DNA from: Urechis unicinctus
Lineage: Eukaryota; Annelida; Polychaeta; Xenopneusta; Urechidae
NCBI GenBank assembly: GCA_034190875.2
Contig: CM067354.1
Location: 46,032,745 to 46,096,744 of the forward strand
Reading direction: 5' to 3'
DNA length: 64,000 nt
Positions 47,099-59,327 of this stretch are shown piece by piece (position 1 is the stretch's first letter; each line of letters begins with the position of its first letter). The notes under the pieces are model-generated. The model ran no database searches. It was not told where the DNA came from and saw nothing but the letters and a program-made list of their open reading frames with translations. The position numbers were made by a program, and so were the translations under genes.

Positions 47099-47119
47099 AT
47101 CTGACAACCTCTTACATGC

Positions 47120-47360
47120 TATTTTGGGATTTGGGGCGTGGTGCACGTGGTGAGACATCCATGCGTCAGCTGCCAGCGGTGACCTCAGGTGGGGAGACGT
47201 GAAACTGCGTCGCTCGCAATCTTTTTCCTATATAACTCAATGGCGGGAGGTGCTGTCAGAGCTCAGACGTGGGTCCCAGCGGACCGGCTGGATGTTTTAT
47301 CGCATTGCCTCCGGCTATTTTGGCAACCCATGGCCCATATGCTCGGGTTCCCATAAGCCC
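47120..47360. other. GC-rich island next to a TA tract
   Basis: The composition changes sharply from pure AT to GC-rich sequence with words such as GGGGCGTGGTGCACGTGG and GGGTCCCAGCGGACCGGC, then returns to background near 47360. Every frame is stopped within about 30 codons. No tRNA, snRNA or known element signature is recognised, and there is no second copy in the window. Confidence 0.35.
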
Positions 47361-48794
47361 TGAATTGTTCGTAATTCAATAACCTGTTCCTTAACACCTT
47401 GTCTGTTTAGATCAATAACTCTTGTTCGGCAGGAAATTATATAACTGGCCGCAAGGTTTGCATACATAGTTGCATACATATCTTTATGCTGTATACCTTT
47501 CAGTGCTCATTTCTAGACGTCGCACAATACCATACAGCACTAGGATCCAAAGCAAAAAATTAGTTTATGATCTTAAATATGAATCTTTCCAAAAATAATT
47601 AATCAACTGTCGTAAAATATAGTCACGGCAACTGGTTGTTACACCATTGAAAGTGAAATGAAATATATCACCCCACATTTTGCTGTGGCTTATTTGTAAG
47701 AGGGTCTACAGTACTACACCTGGAATAACCTGTGTGAATCATGTGAGCATCATACAAATTAGCACCCGCAATTTGAACACTATGAGACCACGTTCATGGA
47801 TAATTACTTCTGTTTTTGCAGAAAGCGACATTTATAGAACGCAAAAGAATATAATCGTGGGAGGCGACTTGTTTAGCGATGTACTGCACAAAATAATCCT
47901 GCTTCATTGGCATCATATCACAAGGATATTGCCTAGTCACCATGATTTAATCACGAAGCAGGTAATATGCGAGATTGAACAAATGCTGTTGGCGTTCGGC
48001 CTATAGAATTAACATGCCATGCTCATGCTCTGGACAATCAATCCTATCTCATATGTATTGCTGCTTTTCATTGTTGCTGCGTCTAATTCCAAATATCATG
48101 AAAAATTAGTCATACTTGATGACAAGATAATTGAAGGCGCCGCAGGGAGTATAATTTCTTCGATTCTTTTGAAGGTACGAGCGAAAACATATTGCCGATG
48201 TGTGGAAAAAGGGTCCACACAGCAAGATCAAAGAACCAGGATCTTACGAGCGGTTTTTCAGGAGACAATACTGTTATAGGCATCGGCATCCCAACTTGAC
48301 GTCAATTATGGCGGTCGATATATATGAGTTTTCCATAATAGACAAATATATATCAGGAAGTACACATGTCGCTCAATTATGTATGGCAAATAATACTTAT
48401 AAATGAAAATTGATAGCCAACCGTATGAGATTTTATTAGGCGTGCCTCGACATAAAATAAAACCGTCCATCCCATAGTTATGTACATTACTTTGATCATT
48501 TATCGTTTTTTATACACTGATAATTTCTCATCATATGGCTTGCATATACGAAAAGATAAAGTAGACACAATAAAACTCTGCTGAATCACATGTATATCCA
48601 TCTGCACATTACTCACATGCGATTAGCCGTGCACGCCGTCTTATTGACGTCGTGCGTTGGTCGTAAAGATACACGAGTTCCAATTGTACACCATAATTAC
48701 ACAAATGTACATATGAATGTTTTTGAACAAGCTGAGCTAGTTAACGTGTGAGATTTCGTCAAAGGCGATATAATCCGGCCATGTTTATTTTTTA
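47361..48794. other. Two consecutive unrecognised frames, otherwise nothing seen
   Basis: Plus-strand frames at 47680-48006 (108 codons) and 48019-48279 (86 codons) follow one another with a 12-base gap, and a third overlaps at 48200-48406. The first has no domain. The second starts with a hydrophobic segment (LLLFIVAAS) followed by a mixed charged region. No copy of this stretch occurs elsewhere in the window, so constraint cannot be judged. Most likely chance frames. Confidence 0.3.
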
Positions 48795-49262
48795 ATGACA
48801 AGATCGGTTGCTGTGTGCACGCGCAGACAAGGTCCTTCGCAGCGAATTTTTGTTTTCCAAATTGTTTTATTTAAGTACATGTGGTATTTTGACAATGATT
48901 ATTTTTTGGCGGTACCTTACCTAGAGGGGGTGGGGGGGGGGGGGGGGATCGGGTATGTATTCAACGATATCGCATTGACAATTAAAAAAAATATCGCACT
49001 TATGGATACCCGCATTCCGGAGGCAGCACTTGTCCTGAGTAGGGGTGTGCCCTGGGACCTCGAAAACCCATACAAGGTGCAAATGGCAAAAGCATATCCC
49101 GTCGTACAAATACGAGGCCAAACAAAACACGTCGTACCAGTCGACAGGCCGAAAAAAACATACCCTATCGCGTGGCACATGTTTACTACCTCCATACACT
49201 TAAGTGCCCCCACCGGGACCCGCGCCACATGGCGAGTGAAACTGAAACTGCGTAATGTGTAG
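48795..49262 (+). CDS. 155-codon frame over a GC-richer segment, unrecognised and doubtful
   Basis: I do not recognise this product. The frame crosses a run of 16 G (48932-48947), read as poly-Gly. The following 100 codons lie in GC-richer sequence (about 48995-49255). Two minus-strand frames are open over the same bases: 48917-49228, 103 codons, and 48921-49199, 92 codons, Cys-rich. Three open frames over one segment point to composition, not selection. It ends just before unit B. No signal peptide or catalytic motif is visible. A fragment of a mobile element with a poly-G boundary is one alternative. Confidence 0.12.
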   Translation: MTRSVAVCTRRQGPSQRIFVFQIVLFKYMWYFDNDYFLAVPYLEGVGGGGGIGYVFNDIALTIKKNIALMDTRIPEAALVLSRGVPWDLENPYKVQMAKAYPVVQIRGQTKHVVPVDRPKKTYPIAWHMFTTSIHLSAPTGTRATWRVKLKLRNV

Positions 49263-49559
49263 TCCTATTTCCAAGACGGGGGTTGCCGTGAGCAAAAGTT
49301 GTGATTCTAAATGGTCATGTGATAATTGCTATATAATCACGAGACAGTGGATAACCAAAAATTAATCAAACATTCACCATGTATCACTTGCGTGATGCAC
49401 ATTGCAGAATATACAATGGCAGTTGAGACCTCACGTTACGTATCTTTTCAACAATGTCTATCAATATTTGTCGTCTACATTATAATTTAGTTCAAATCTT
49501 AGTCAAACAAAGTACTGCTGATGGATCACAACGGAAAACCCCGACTTGCATTAATTAAA
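49263..49559. other. Spacer before unit B
   Basis: AT-rich sequence with no feature seen. It does not match the sequence upstream of unit A. Confidence 0.5.
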
Positions 49560-50749
49560 CCTATTAATGATAGTCAAAACAGTGAAAGCATACGCAGTCA
49601 ATCCATTGAATATTAATCACACCACAAAGCCCCTTTTCACTATGCTGTCGTGAACCTATTTTAGTAGCCACCACGTCGTCGATATTTCAGGAGGACACTA
49701 TTGTGTTTGTTTAATTAGGCCAGAGACAATACATCAATAAGATCATTCATTTGAAAACATTCACCCACCCTAGTTGGTACGCATGTCAAGTCAATAGCCA
49801 CGACAATTTAGCACTTCCCATGTGAAGCCACTAGACTGTCTATTCCTTGAATATCCCCTTTGGAAAACAGGATAATGAAAGCAAGATGCATAGATGCTTC
49901 TTACGTGTCGTTGATGAAGAAGATAGATGACGTGGAAAGCATCAGACGTAGCCTCTGAGTGGCATTTGCTTCCACAAGGAATGGCTGGATATGTAGCAGC
50001 CAACAATTTGCTGAAAGTATAGCGCGTATGCGCAAATAGTTCTGCCATTCACTTTACTAGTACAGTATACTGGACATTGGGGTGTTGTTGTTGTTATGAT
50101 TGCCATATAAGCAAGGTAGTCTTTCTGTTAACAATAGACTAAACATGTATTTAGACTTTGCTAACTGCTTAACTTCATTGTAATATTCTTCGACAGCTTC
50201 CTGAAACTGGAAATACCAACCTTTGTTGAATATTTAAATAACGGTTGATCTAGATCTAGACGATTTGTTAACGAGGTATGAGTCAAATGATTAATCTATT
50301 TTGTTGAATCTCTATGCCTTCATTCGAGATTCAACCAAGAAACGTTTTACATAATGGGCTAGTATTTGCCTTGACCTTTGACTTACTATTGACGTATAAA
50401 TCAGCCATTAGCGTTATATTGCTACAAAAGAGCAAGTAGACGTCTTTACATTTACCGTTTTACTTAATTGATCTGCATGTACAAAAACACGGAATGTTTT
50501 ATTTGTAACAAGCAGATACATGGTCACTGATGCACATTTTCGGATAAACGTATCATCCCTCGCTGACGTTTGTATCTAATGCTCCTATTTACCACATGTG
50601 CAATGCTTGCTCTTGCTGCTCAATGAACACTAATAAACACCTAACTATTAGTAGTTGTTAGTTGAAATAATATTACAAGCGCAGCCTGATTAAAATAGCT
50701 GCAAATAAGCTTGGTTAAGCACGGCGCGGAAATATGCCTCTGTGACGTC

Positions 50750-53700
50750 AAGTTAGCCCATATGTTGATATAACCATGGGATCAATATAATATAGCATAG
50801 CCATTTTAGAGTGCGAATTTACTCAATGGGAATAGCAAGTTTTTCCCCACCAAACATGATGCTACAAATATATCGCCCTTCGTTGACGTTGTTACAGGAT
50901 ATTCTAGCAGTTGTGCTCGTGACGTGACGCACGTTTGAAAAATAGTCTACCATCCTTTGGTCGATGTGTCTATGCTGATGCCCGTAAGTGCATCTGTAGT
51001 AAAAAATAGACCGATGCCGAATCGATAGAGGAGGTGGGCAGAACAACTGACTAGGGTCTGTTATTGCACATCAGGGCTGAAGATTGCAGCCGGATAACTA
51101 TCCGCGAATGTCTATGACGCTTATAAAACCATCCGTGCAATGGTCATCCAGTTACCCATCTTGTTATCATACCTAGTGATGTGCACCAGTAGCATAGTAT
51201 GGATTCATTATGCAGCACAAAAAGAGCGATACGCGATCAATGGCTGTCAATCATGACGCGGATCATTACTAGGATAAATCATATGAAATAACGTGGGCCC
51301 CTTGACTGTAAAAAGTCTGCTGAAAACAGTTATTTAGTGTGGAATGCAAATAAATATGCCGGGAGCTTTGTGTAGAATGAGTCATTGATTACACGTGCAA
51401 TTAAAGTTTCATTATGTAAGCGAGCATAGATTGTCAAATATCCGTACTAGGAAACGATATGTTAGAGAATCTGAAAACCAATCATATCTAATTACTGACC
51501 AAAGTTGGTATGATGGTGATATAATCAGATGGTATGTACCATTCGGAGCGTGTGCAAGTATGAATTGCTGAAGCGGTACATATTGATGAGCCGAGAGTGC
51601 AAAAACAACCGTACCCAAATGCGTCAGACGAATAGCCTGAGGGTCGGAAATATATGCTATGTTAGATTATCCAATAACGACAAACGATCAGCTTGATAAT
51701 AGACAGATGTCAGGGGAGCGTTAACCAAATCTAACTGCTCTCAGAAATCCATACAGTTTATCCACCATCTATGTCTAGCAAGAATTATTTCTGACCAATA
51801 TGACTACAGAGATATAAATAGCTGCAAATCGTTGATTGATTCATAACCTATCAATAGAGGGGGCTTAAATTTGTTTTTGTGCAGAGCGAACACAACCATG
51901 CCCCTGTTTTGGAAGATATTCAATATCTCACCTATCATTGTGCTTATTGTTGCCACTTATTGACACGAACTTTCTCTCTATCTAACTAATGAATAAAATA
52001 CCAGGATTTTTAAAATAAAGTAGAATATAATTTTCTGCCTATATTGTTGAATTGGATGATAAGAAGAATTTGCAACTGATGTGCATTGGCTGCGCAATAT
52101 TTATATTCAGAGTGCAAAATATATAGCGAGGGATGTAGCCGATCTTTAAACGTATGATTATCTGTTTGCGTGATTAAAAGATAGCAATGCCAGCAACATG
52201 AGATATTTACAGAGAAGGTTTCTAAGGAGAATGTTTTTTGTTCAGTTTCCACATGTTCGTCCACTTATGTTTGCTTTCACTGTGTGCCGGCGTTATATTG
52301 TCTTTGCACCAGTGTGCATAATACCTCGTCGAAAAATGATGTGACTCCATTCTTTGGTACAGAGAAGAATGGATCGATAAATGGAGGGAAGGAACAATAT
52401 TGCCGACAGCCCGTCCCAACCACACCAACAACATTTTAGGAGAAGCAAACACAATTTTAATGACAACGCCCATGTGTGCATTCATGAGTGGCTTTCGTGC
52501 TGCATCTATTCCAAGTATTATATCCGGAACGTCTCTTTAACAGCCATTAGCTAAATATGATTTACTTAAGCCAATGTCTGGCCATGGTTTAAACGAACGA
52601 ACATTTTGAAGATTGACGTACATTTGTTAGGCGCTGAGCTAAACCTGAAGACGAATCGGAAAGTCAATCTGGTGCTTTCAAATTCAGGAAGATATTCATA
52701 CTTCCAAGACGGATAGTGATGTACGGTCATTGGTTGAAGGTCCATTATGACATCGCATTTAAATGCCCCTTCAACCATTTAATCTACATAGCTCCCTCCT
52801 CAGACACCCGATTGCCTGTACAACCAACATTATGCCTGAATAAGTTGTAGCCAGTAATTAATGGTGACAGGTAATGTCTAGTTGACCTGAGCAAAAGCAA
52901 TGGAAGCTAATTGTATGATGTTTTCTGCTTTTTATCAACATTGATTCAGCCGGAAAATATGTGGATCATTGTGGTCTGAAATATTGAAAAAGGATGATTA
53001 CATTTGTTTATCTAAGAGCCAACACAACATGAGCGGCTCAAGCAGCATATTTCCCAGAATTCATCCACCTGCTCACTAGCAGCTCGAGGTCGCACAATTT
53101 CAGATATATCAAACGACTCACACTAAGAGAGGCACCAGATGGAAATTCCAGCTGTGATGTGGAGAATACGAAGGAACAGACCAAGAGACATATTCATTAT
53201 ATATAACTGAGTTATTCTGATGGCACATGAGTCATAACCATTGACAATGTCTGCCTGCATGGTGAGGTCCGGTGTAATTCTTGGTTTTAACTGCGCTCCA
53301 AGAAGAGCATAGACAGGACGTTATTTTTAAACGATGAAGTGCAAGAGAGAAGAGGGAGCTTGGGGTGCTTTATTCTCCTATGTAGCGCCAACCCTTCATC
53401 CCTGGCTTCTGAATCGCATTACTCATCGCAAAGTCACACTTTCTGGTATCTCAATGCACTAACTGTTTAGTTGTGACAAGATCTTTTATAGTGTGCATAA
53501 AGTATCGGACGTTGCTCATTTGGCAGCGTAACATCAGTTTTACCGAAAATTGTGCTTTGCACCAAATGCCTTACAAACAATAGAGCATTTGATATAGATA
53601 CTCTGTTGTAATAAGTGCCTTCATACACACATCAATATCCAAGGAAGCTACTTGCGTTGCTATCCACAATAGTCGTGCATGAATGTCGATTCCCGAATGT

Positions 53701-54310
53701 CTCAGCAGTTGTGTTAATGCTTGTTATGAGGGAAGTTAGAAGCATATGCTTTTTATCATTCAAATTTGGGATTTAAGGCCCATCTGTCTGCGCCATAGAT
53801 TTAACCGTGGTAAGACTTAGGCTGGAACCCGATCGACAGTCAAGTGAGAGAAGGCGCTCACAACATAGGAGTGCTGCTGCCTACGATATAACCGTGAAGG
53901 TCCTTAGCACAATTTGCATAGATGGAGGAATATTGCTTTCATAACCATCTTGTTCACATTTTAAATGATGCGTATCTGTATAATAATGCAGATTAAAGGC
54001 GTGACCGTCAATTTGCGGCCAAATCGTGTCAATCAAAAATTAATTGATTATTTCAAATTACAACGCACAATCCACGCAAGGTTCCTAATAGTATGATAGC
54101 TGAGGGAGGCGAATGAACATTTGCCATTACTGTCAACAGATAAAGGGTTACACTTCATTCCGTCGGAAAATGAATTACTACGATATGCCTTCATGCAATA
54201 GCGCTTGCGGTTTTGTGCAACTGCATAGTGCTGTACCTAAATGCACATGTTAACGTGATGTTAAATGGATTCGTGGGTCTGGTTTTCGGCCATCACCCCG
54301 CCTGTGTAAC
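50750..54310. other. Block of about 3.6 kb present in unit B but not in A
   Basis: The A flanks (28016-28050, ending CCTCTGTGATG, and 28070-28130, CGCTAAT...ATGTTAACTCATAT) are nearly adjacent, while in B they are separated by this block. It contains repeat E copy 2 and otherwise unrecognised AT-rich sequence with frames of at most 87 codons. Weakly inverted ends (AGCCCATATGTTGAT at about 50756; the complement of ATCAAATATGGCT at about 54311) are too poor to call a transposon. Confidence 0.6.
52740..53130 (+). repeat. Dispersed repeat E, copy 2
   Basis: Direct copy of 14650-15060 with the same order of anchors (ATGCCTGAATAA, CCAGTAATTAATGGTGACAGG, TATCTAAGAGCCAA, TGAGCGG). It lies within the block that unit A lacks. 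Confidence 0.75.
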
Positions 54311-57183
54311 ATCAAATATGGCTGGCTAGCGTAATGAACATACAATTTCTCAGTGAGTAGTGTAATGTTAATTCATATACCGCAGCATGGGCATATGCGT
54401 CATGTAATCAATTCCCCCAAAACATTTTTACTATTAAATATATCAGCTGCGCATTAGATTGAATATACTGATACGACAGTTTGAGCTCAACCAGTATTGT
54501 CTTGCTTCAATAATAGCCATCAACAAATCACCAATCACACTGTGACGCATGCCGAATTGTGATGATCAAGTAGTCTTCTAACTGGGCACATGGCTATTAA
54601 CGAGTAAATGAATATTTTGCAATGCCTAAAAACGGCTGTAAACAAACGGCCAAGATCATGTGACCTAATATACATATCTGTTCTTTGCTTATGCTTATTG
54701 GCTAAGAGTTTCTTTCTGACGATATGAAATATAAAATAGTGTGTAGATTGTAATCGATAAGCTATCAATCCATACAGATACATGTGTGAAACTAGCACTA
54801 GCTATGCTGTACTATCATTTTAACGATATATTTTCTGCAGCGCATGGGACAAGTAACGGTCTTTGTTAGCATTAGACCCGAAAAACCTAAGAATAAAAGA
54901 TATGAACATATGTGTTCGCTGCAGCAATTTCTAATCATGATGTGCTCAGATTGATCAATGTGTTTTACTGATGCGCCAATGCTATACAACAAACACAACA
55001 TGCATGCGTACAAATGCAAAACCAAAATTGCCTCATCATGCTACACTACTCTCCCTCCTGACTAATGGCGTCGTGATAGTATCGTTAGCATGAGCTCTGC
55101 ACGAGAGGACAAAGACAAACTCGCCATAATTCCAGCGCCATATCCCTGACGTACATCAAGGGGACAGAAACCCGCGGTCGCTCTTCAGGCAGCTTATTGT
55201 CCTGTGATTCCGTGACAGATTTCAGGTTGCTAATATTGCCTTTGAGATTCCACCTTAGATCATTAAAATGGCTATGGACGTTATTTTTGCTCATTGCATT
55301 CGTTTAATAACTAACAACTACATATTGTACATATGGTAACGATGCACTTTTTCATTATAAACGCATATACAGTCCGGGCAAACACCACCAAACATGCCAC
55401 TCAAAGAGCAGTAATCATTCATCCGTTGATCGTGTTAGGTTATTGCAGCTGCAGCACACTATATGGACATCTATAATTCATATTGTAAGTGTCTGTTATA
55501 TTATCCTCTTCTGTACCATTAAGATTAAGCACAGTGCATTGTCACTCAATACATTTGCTTACATTGAGTTATATTGTACTCAATGGCTACTGGAACATGG
55601 TGCATACACCACTTACATTTGCTTGATCAATTCTATGTCTTTTCAAGAGGCTATTTACAATATTATAGTGAGGTTCGCATCCTAGTTTGCCGATATACCG
55701 GCGGTTATGTTACAACATTTGCAGCGCTTTTGAAGCTAAGGCGAGCCTCCCGCTAAGGAGGATATCACTAATAGGCATTGCCGGTCCAACTGCTTAAAAC
55801 TCGTAAACATCATTGTGTTTTTACGACATTGCGATGAACTAGGTGCTAATTCTTACACCGGTCATTGTGTGCTAGATATGCTTCCAATCAATAATATTCA
55901 TATGATAAGGTCAATGCTCCTGCATACAGGCTTGGTTTGAGCTTGCGTTACTGATAATCATATCAATATCCTCTTTGAATCGAATTTAATATAATAAGGC
56001 GACAGAAGATGCCAAACAAATGTTATTATTGGCTCGCTTTAACACTGTTTATCAAGACTAATTTCACGACAACTGGGAAAATATTAACATGAGCTTTATC
56101 ACGACACATGGCAAGACCAGAAGTATGATATGATGCGATGTGAAAGTAGTTCAAATAATTATTCTTTTTTGTTGGTAACGGAATATGCAATATACGGTAC
56201 AAGATCATTTAAGTATTAGAATTGGTCGTTACATATTAGTAATGCAGAGTTAAACGAATTGAAGTGACGTTAATATATAATATATATGTACGACATATAT
56301 TTGTAGGTCTATCCAAGTAGTCTAATCTTCCCTATCGACGCATGGTATTATAACACAAAGCAAAATCCATGTGATATACTTGGTACTGCAAATGCACTAT
56401 AGATACATTGCATTCATCGTTAAGACTTAAGACCGGGGAATATTGCATACGTTACATGCTGTCGTAGCCATCTTTGATCCCCAAGTTTGGGCGCTTACTG
56501 GACAATTTATTAGGTAAGTTACACTTGATTGGTCAGGATATACTTCTGTAAGCAAACCAGTCGTAGGGTCTGATATGCATATTGTTTTGATGCAATCATT
56601 CGAGTAAGCGTGTAGCTTGAGTTCCAATTTCACAGATCTGTAAAGGTTTGTTGGCATGATGACTACAATAGCATGATGTAAGCATCATGCTTGTACAATC
56701 CTGCTTGGTGTGGGAGCATATTCTATTTCCACTGCAGACTATCTTTGGACATTAGAAGCGCATTTGTACAATCCTTGTTGATAGGTGTAAGATTGCAGTT
56801 TGGGGCTCAGTTGTGGGTTTGTGTTAACTGCTAAGTAAACAGAATATATTAACCAAATGATAAAGTATTTGTGCTCATACGAAAGGTTGTTTTAGGCATT
56901 TTGTTTAAGAATCACTCACACTCCCTTGTCTGATTTATTGTAACGGGCCATTCAAAATCGGCTGAGTCAGGGTGCGCCATTGTTGACATTGATCATTTAC
57001 ACTTCTCCACACCAGGTCTTTTTTACGTTTTTCCACACCCAGGTTTTTGAACACTTGTCTTTATCGGGGTGATGCTTCATGCACACATTCCGTCTGACAC
57101 ATACCTTGCATGGTTACCGATGCCAGGCGAAATTGCCCTGTCAAGTCCATCAAAATGTAGAGGTTAATGTTACTTGTAGGACG

Positions 57184-57223
57184 AATTCTTGTAACTGTAT
57201 GTCTTCGTACAGTTACAAGAATT
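57184..57223. repeat. Perfect 16-bp inverted repeat with 8-base loop
   Basis: Left arm AATTCTTGTAACTGTA (57184-57199), loop TGTCTTCG, right arm its exact reverse complement (57208-57223). In unit A the loop and most of the right arm are present (30590-30611), but the left-arm position holds unrelated sequence (30575-30590). The left arm is therefore new in B, or lost in A. Confidence 0.95.
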
Positions 57224-57868
57224 TTTGTTTTTATCCCTGATAGTCGGCTTGGTCAGATCTTGATTAGTGAACCTGAATCGAGGTGGATCATTACAAGATG
57301 AAGTCTTTGAAGCTGCTAAAAAATATATTTATACGAGACCCAATCTGCGGTTGAACATATAAATTAATGTAGTGGGCTTGTTAATGCAGACGTTTTGGGC
57401 AATCGATATTTAGACTACGTATCAAACCGCAATTGACAATTACCAAGTAAATGATAATCATATAATACAAAGGGTACATTCTTGATTTATTGAGCGTTCA
57501 TCTATGGAATTTATTGCCTTGATAGCTTACTTTCACGAGCATATTGATTAGCACAAAGAGCCTAGCCTGTGTAGGTGTATTCATCTTATACTAATGGTGT
57601 CAATGGCGTATAGTAGCGGATAACTTCATCATGGCCGTTTAAATGATTATTCATAATATTCTGAGGTCCTTTTACATGGGTACTTGATATGTAGTTATTA
57701 TCGGTAGGTCATATCAAACAAAGCTGCAGATATAAATATGATCACATTTTATCACCGTCATGTGCTCCGCAAAGTTAACATTGTGTGCTTGCAGCTGTTA
57801 GTATACAAATCAGTAAACCAAAAGCCTCTTTATTCAGTTTGAGGCTTAGCCAATCTCATTTTACAGCT

Positions 57869-58075
57869 CTTGCCCTTCTATTCTCATGTCGATAAGCTGC
57901 TTGGGTCTGCCCGCTTATTGTCATGGCGATGATTTGATGGAGTCCACCCGTCTATTGTCACGGTGATGAGCTGGCTGAGTCTGCCCTTCTATTGTCATAG
58001 CGATGAGGTGGTTGAGTCTGTTCATCTATTGCCATGGCGAAGAACGGATTGAGTCTATTGCCATGACGATGCATG
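57869..58075 (+). repeat. 37-bp minisatellite in unit B, about 5.5 units
   Basis: Units start at 57869, 57906, 57943, 57980, 58017 and 58054 (partial), all exactly 37 bases apart. The last units match the unit A array closely, while the first two are more diverged. The copy-number difference from A is two units. Confidence 0.93.
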
Positions 58076-58127
58076 TGTGATACGCTATTGCAGTTTCCCT
58101 TTACCTTATCAGCTTTGCATTTTCGTC

Positions 58128-58134
58128 ATATGAC
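58128..58134 (+). repeat. Left target-site duplication ATATGAC
   Basis: ATATGAC directly precedes the transposon, and the same seven bases directly follow it at 60018-60024. Unit A has a single copy in uninterrupted sequence (CATATGACCCTATAAG, about 31453-31468). The duplication could be counted as eight bases (ATATGACC) if the element is taken to start one base later. Confidence 0.9.
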
Positions 58135-59218
58135 CAAAGATCTTGTTATAATAAAATACCCGATTCGGACGTTTCCGTTGTGAAGCTTGCGACCAGCGCG
58201 CCACCTGGTTTCGTGGAAGCTAAAATGTAAACAAAAGCGCGTGGCTCAATGGTAAAAGATCGATCGGAGATGGTATGTACTAAAAAATGCCGCAGTATTT
58301 CTCAAATTTAACGACATTTTGATATGTAAACAATGCCAATTACTTTTGACACCTTTTTATCAATTTGTGTGACGATTTATTAACTACAATATTTTTTTTT
58401 ATGAACGTTTGAACGAAGTCGAATATATCAGTATCTACCCCAGGCCTAGCCCCGATCGGACTTTACTCAGACGTCCTGTAGGGCTGAACTTGCCCCTTTT
58501 TAAGACACAGTCGGACGGCTAGTCTACCCTTATTTGATGTTAAAAGATTAATCTGAATCATATTGGTTTTGTCATTAGTGTGGACATATCTGCGGCGGAA
58601 TATAAGAAGTTGGTTTAAATATATGCTCATGATTTCCCAATTGAATGATATTTGATTTGTCACCCGAACCTCCACCGAATCAACAAGCTGCATTATCGGG
58701 GTGCCCTGTGCACACGTATGATTTTATTATGTAGTATTGTAACATGTATTCTTGCTTATTTTGAATAACAATATAATAATGAATTATTTCAGGACAAAGC
58801 ATGCACTAAAACATTGATGCAGCATGAGTTTAATCATCATTAACTCTCTCTCTCTCTGTATTTCTGTCTCTCTCTCTCACTGTCTCTCTCTCTGTCTCTC
58901 TCTCTCTCTCTCTCTGACTCTCTCTCTGGGTCTCTGTCTCTCTCTGTCTCTCTCTGTCTCTCTCTGTCTCTCTCTGTCTCTCTCTGACTCTCATTGGCTC
59001 TCTCTCTGTATTTCTGTCTCTCTCTGTGTCTTTCTCTGTCTCACTCTCTGTCTTTCTCTGTGTCTCTCTGTGTCTCTCTCTGTCTGTCTCTCTCTGTCTC
59101 TCTCTGACTTTCTCATTGTCTCATTGTCTCTCTCTCTATCTCTCTCTGTCACCCTCTGTCTGTCCGTCTCGCTGTCTGTCTGTCTGTCTGTCTCTCTGTC
59201 TGTCTGTCTCTCTCTGTG

Positions 59219-59265
<47 letters not shown>

Positions 59266-59280
59266 CTATACACATGTATA

Positions 59281-59327
<47 letters not shown>

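Noticed and set aside
50756-54325. Inverted ends of the B-specific block as transposon termini
   Set aside because: Only partial matching with gaps and no target duplication identifiable against unit A.
58240-58262. TGGCTCAATGG resembling a tRNA A box near the left end of the transposon
   Set aside because: No matching B box follows at tRNA distance and no cloverleaf can be drawn, so no tRNA or tRNA-derived SINE is supported.
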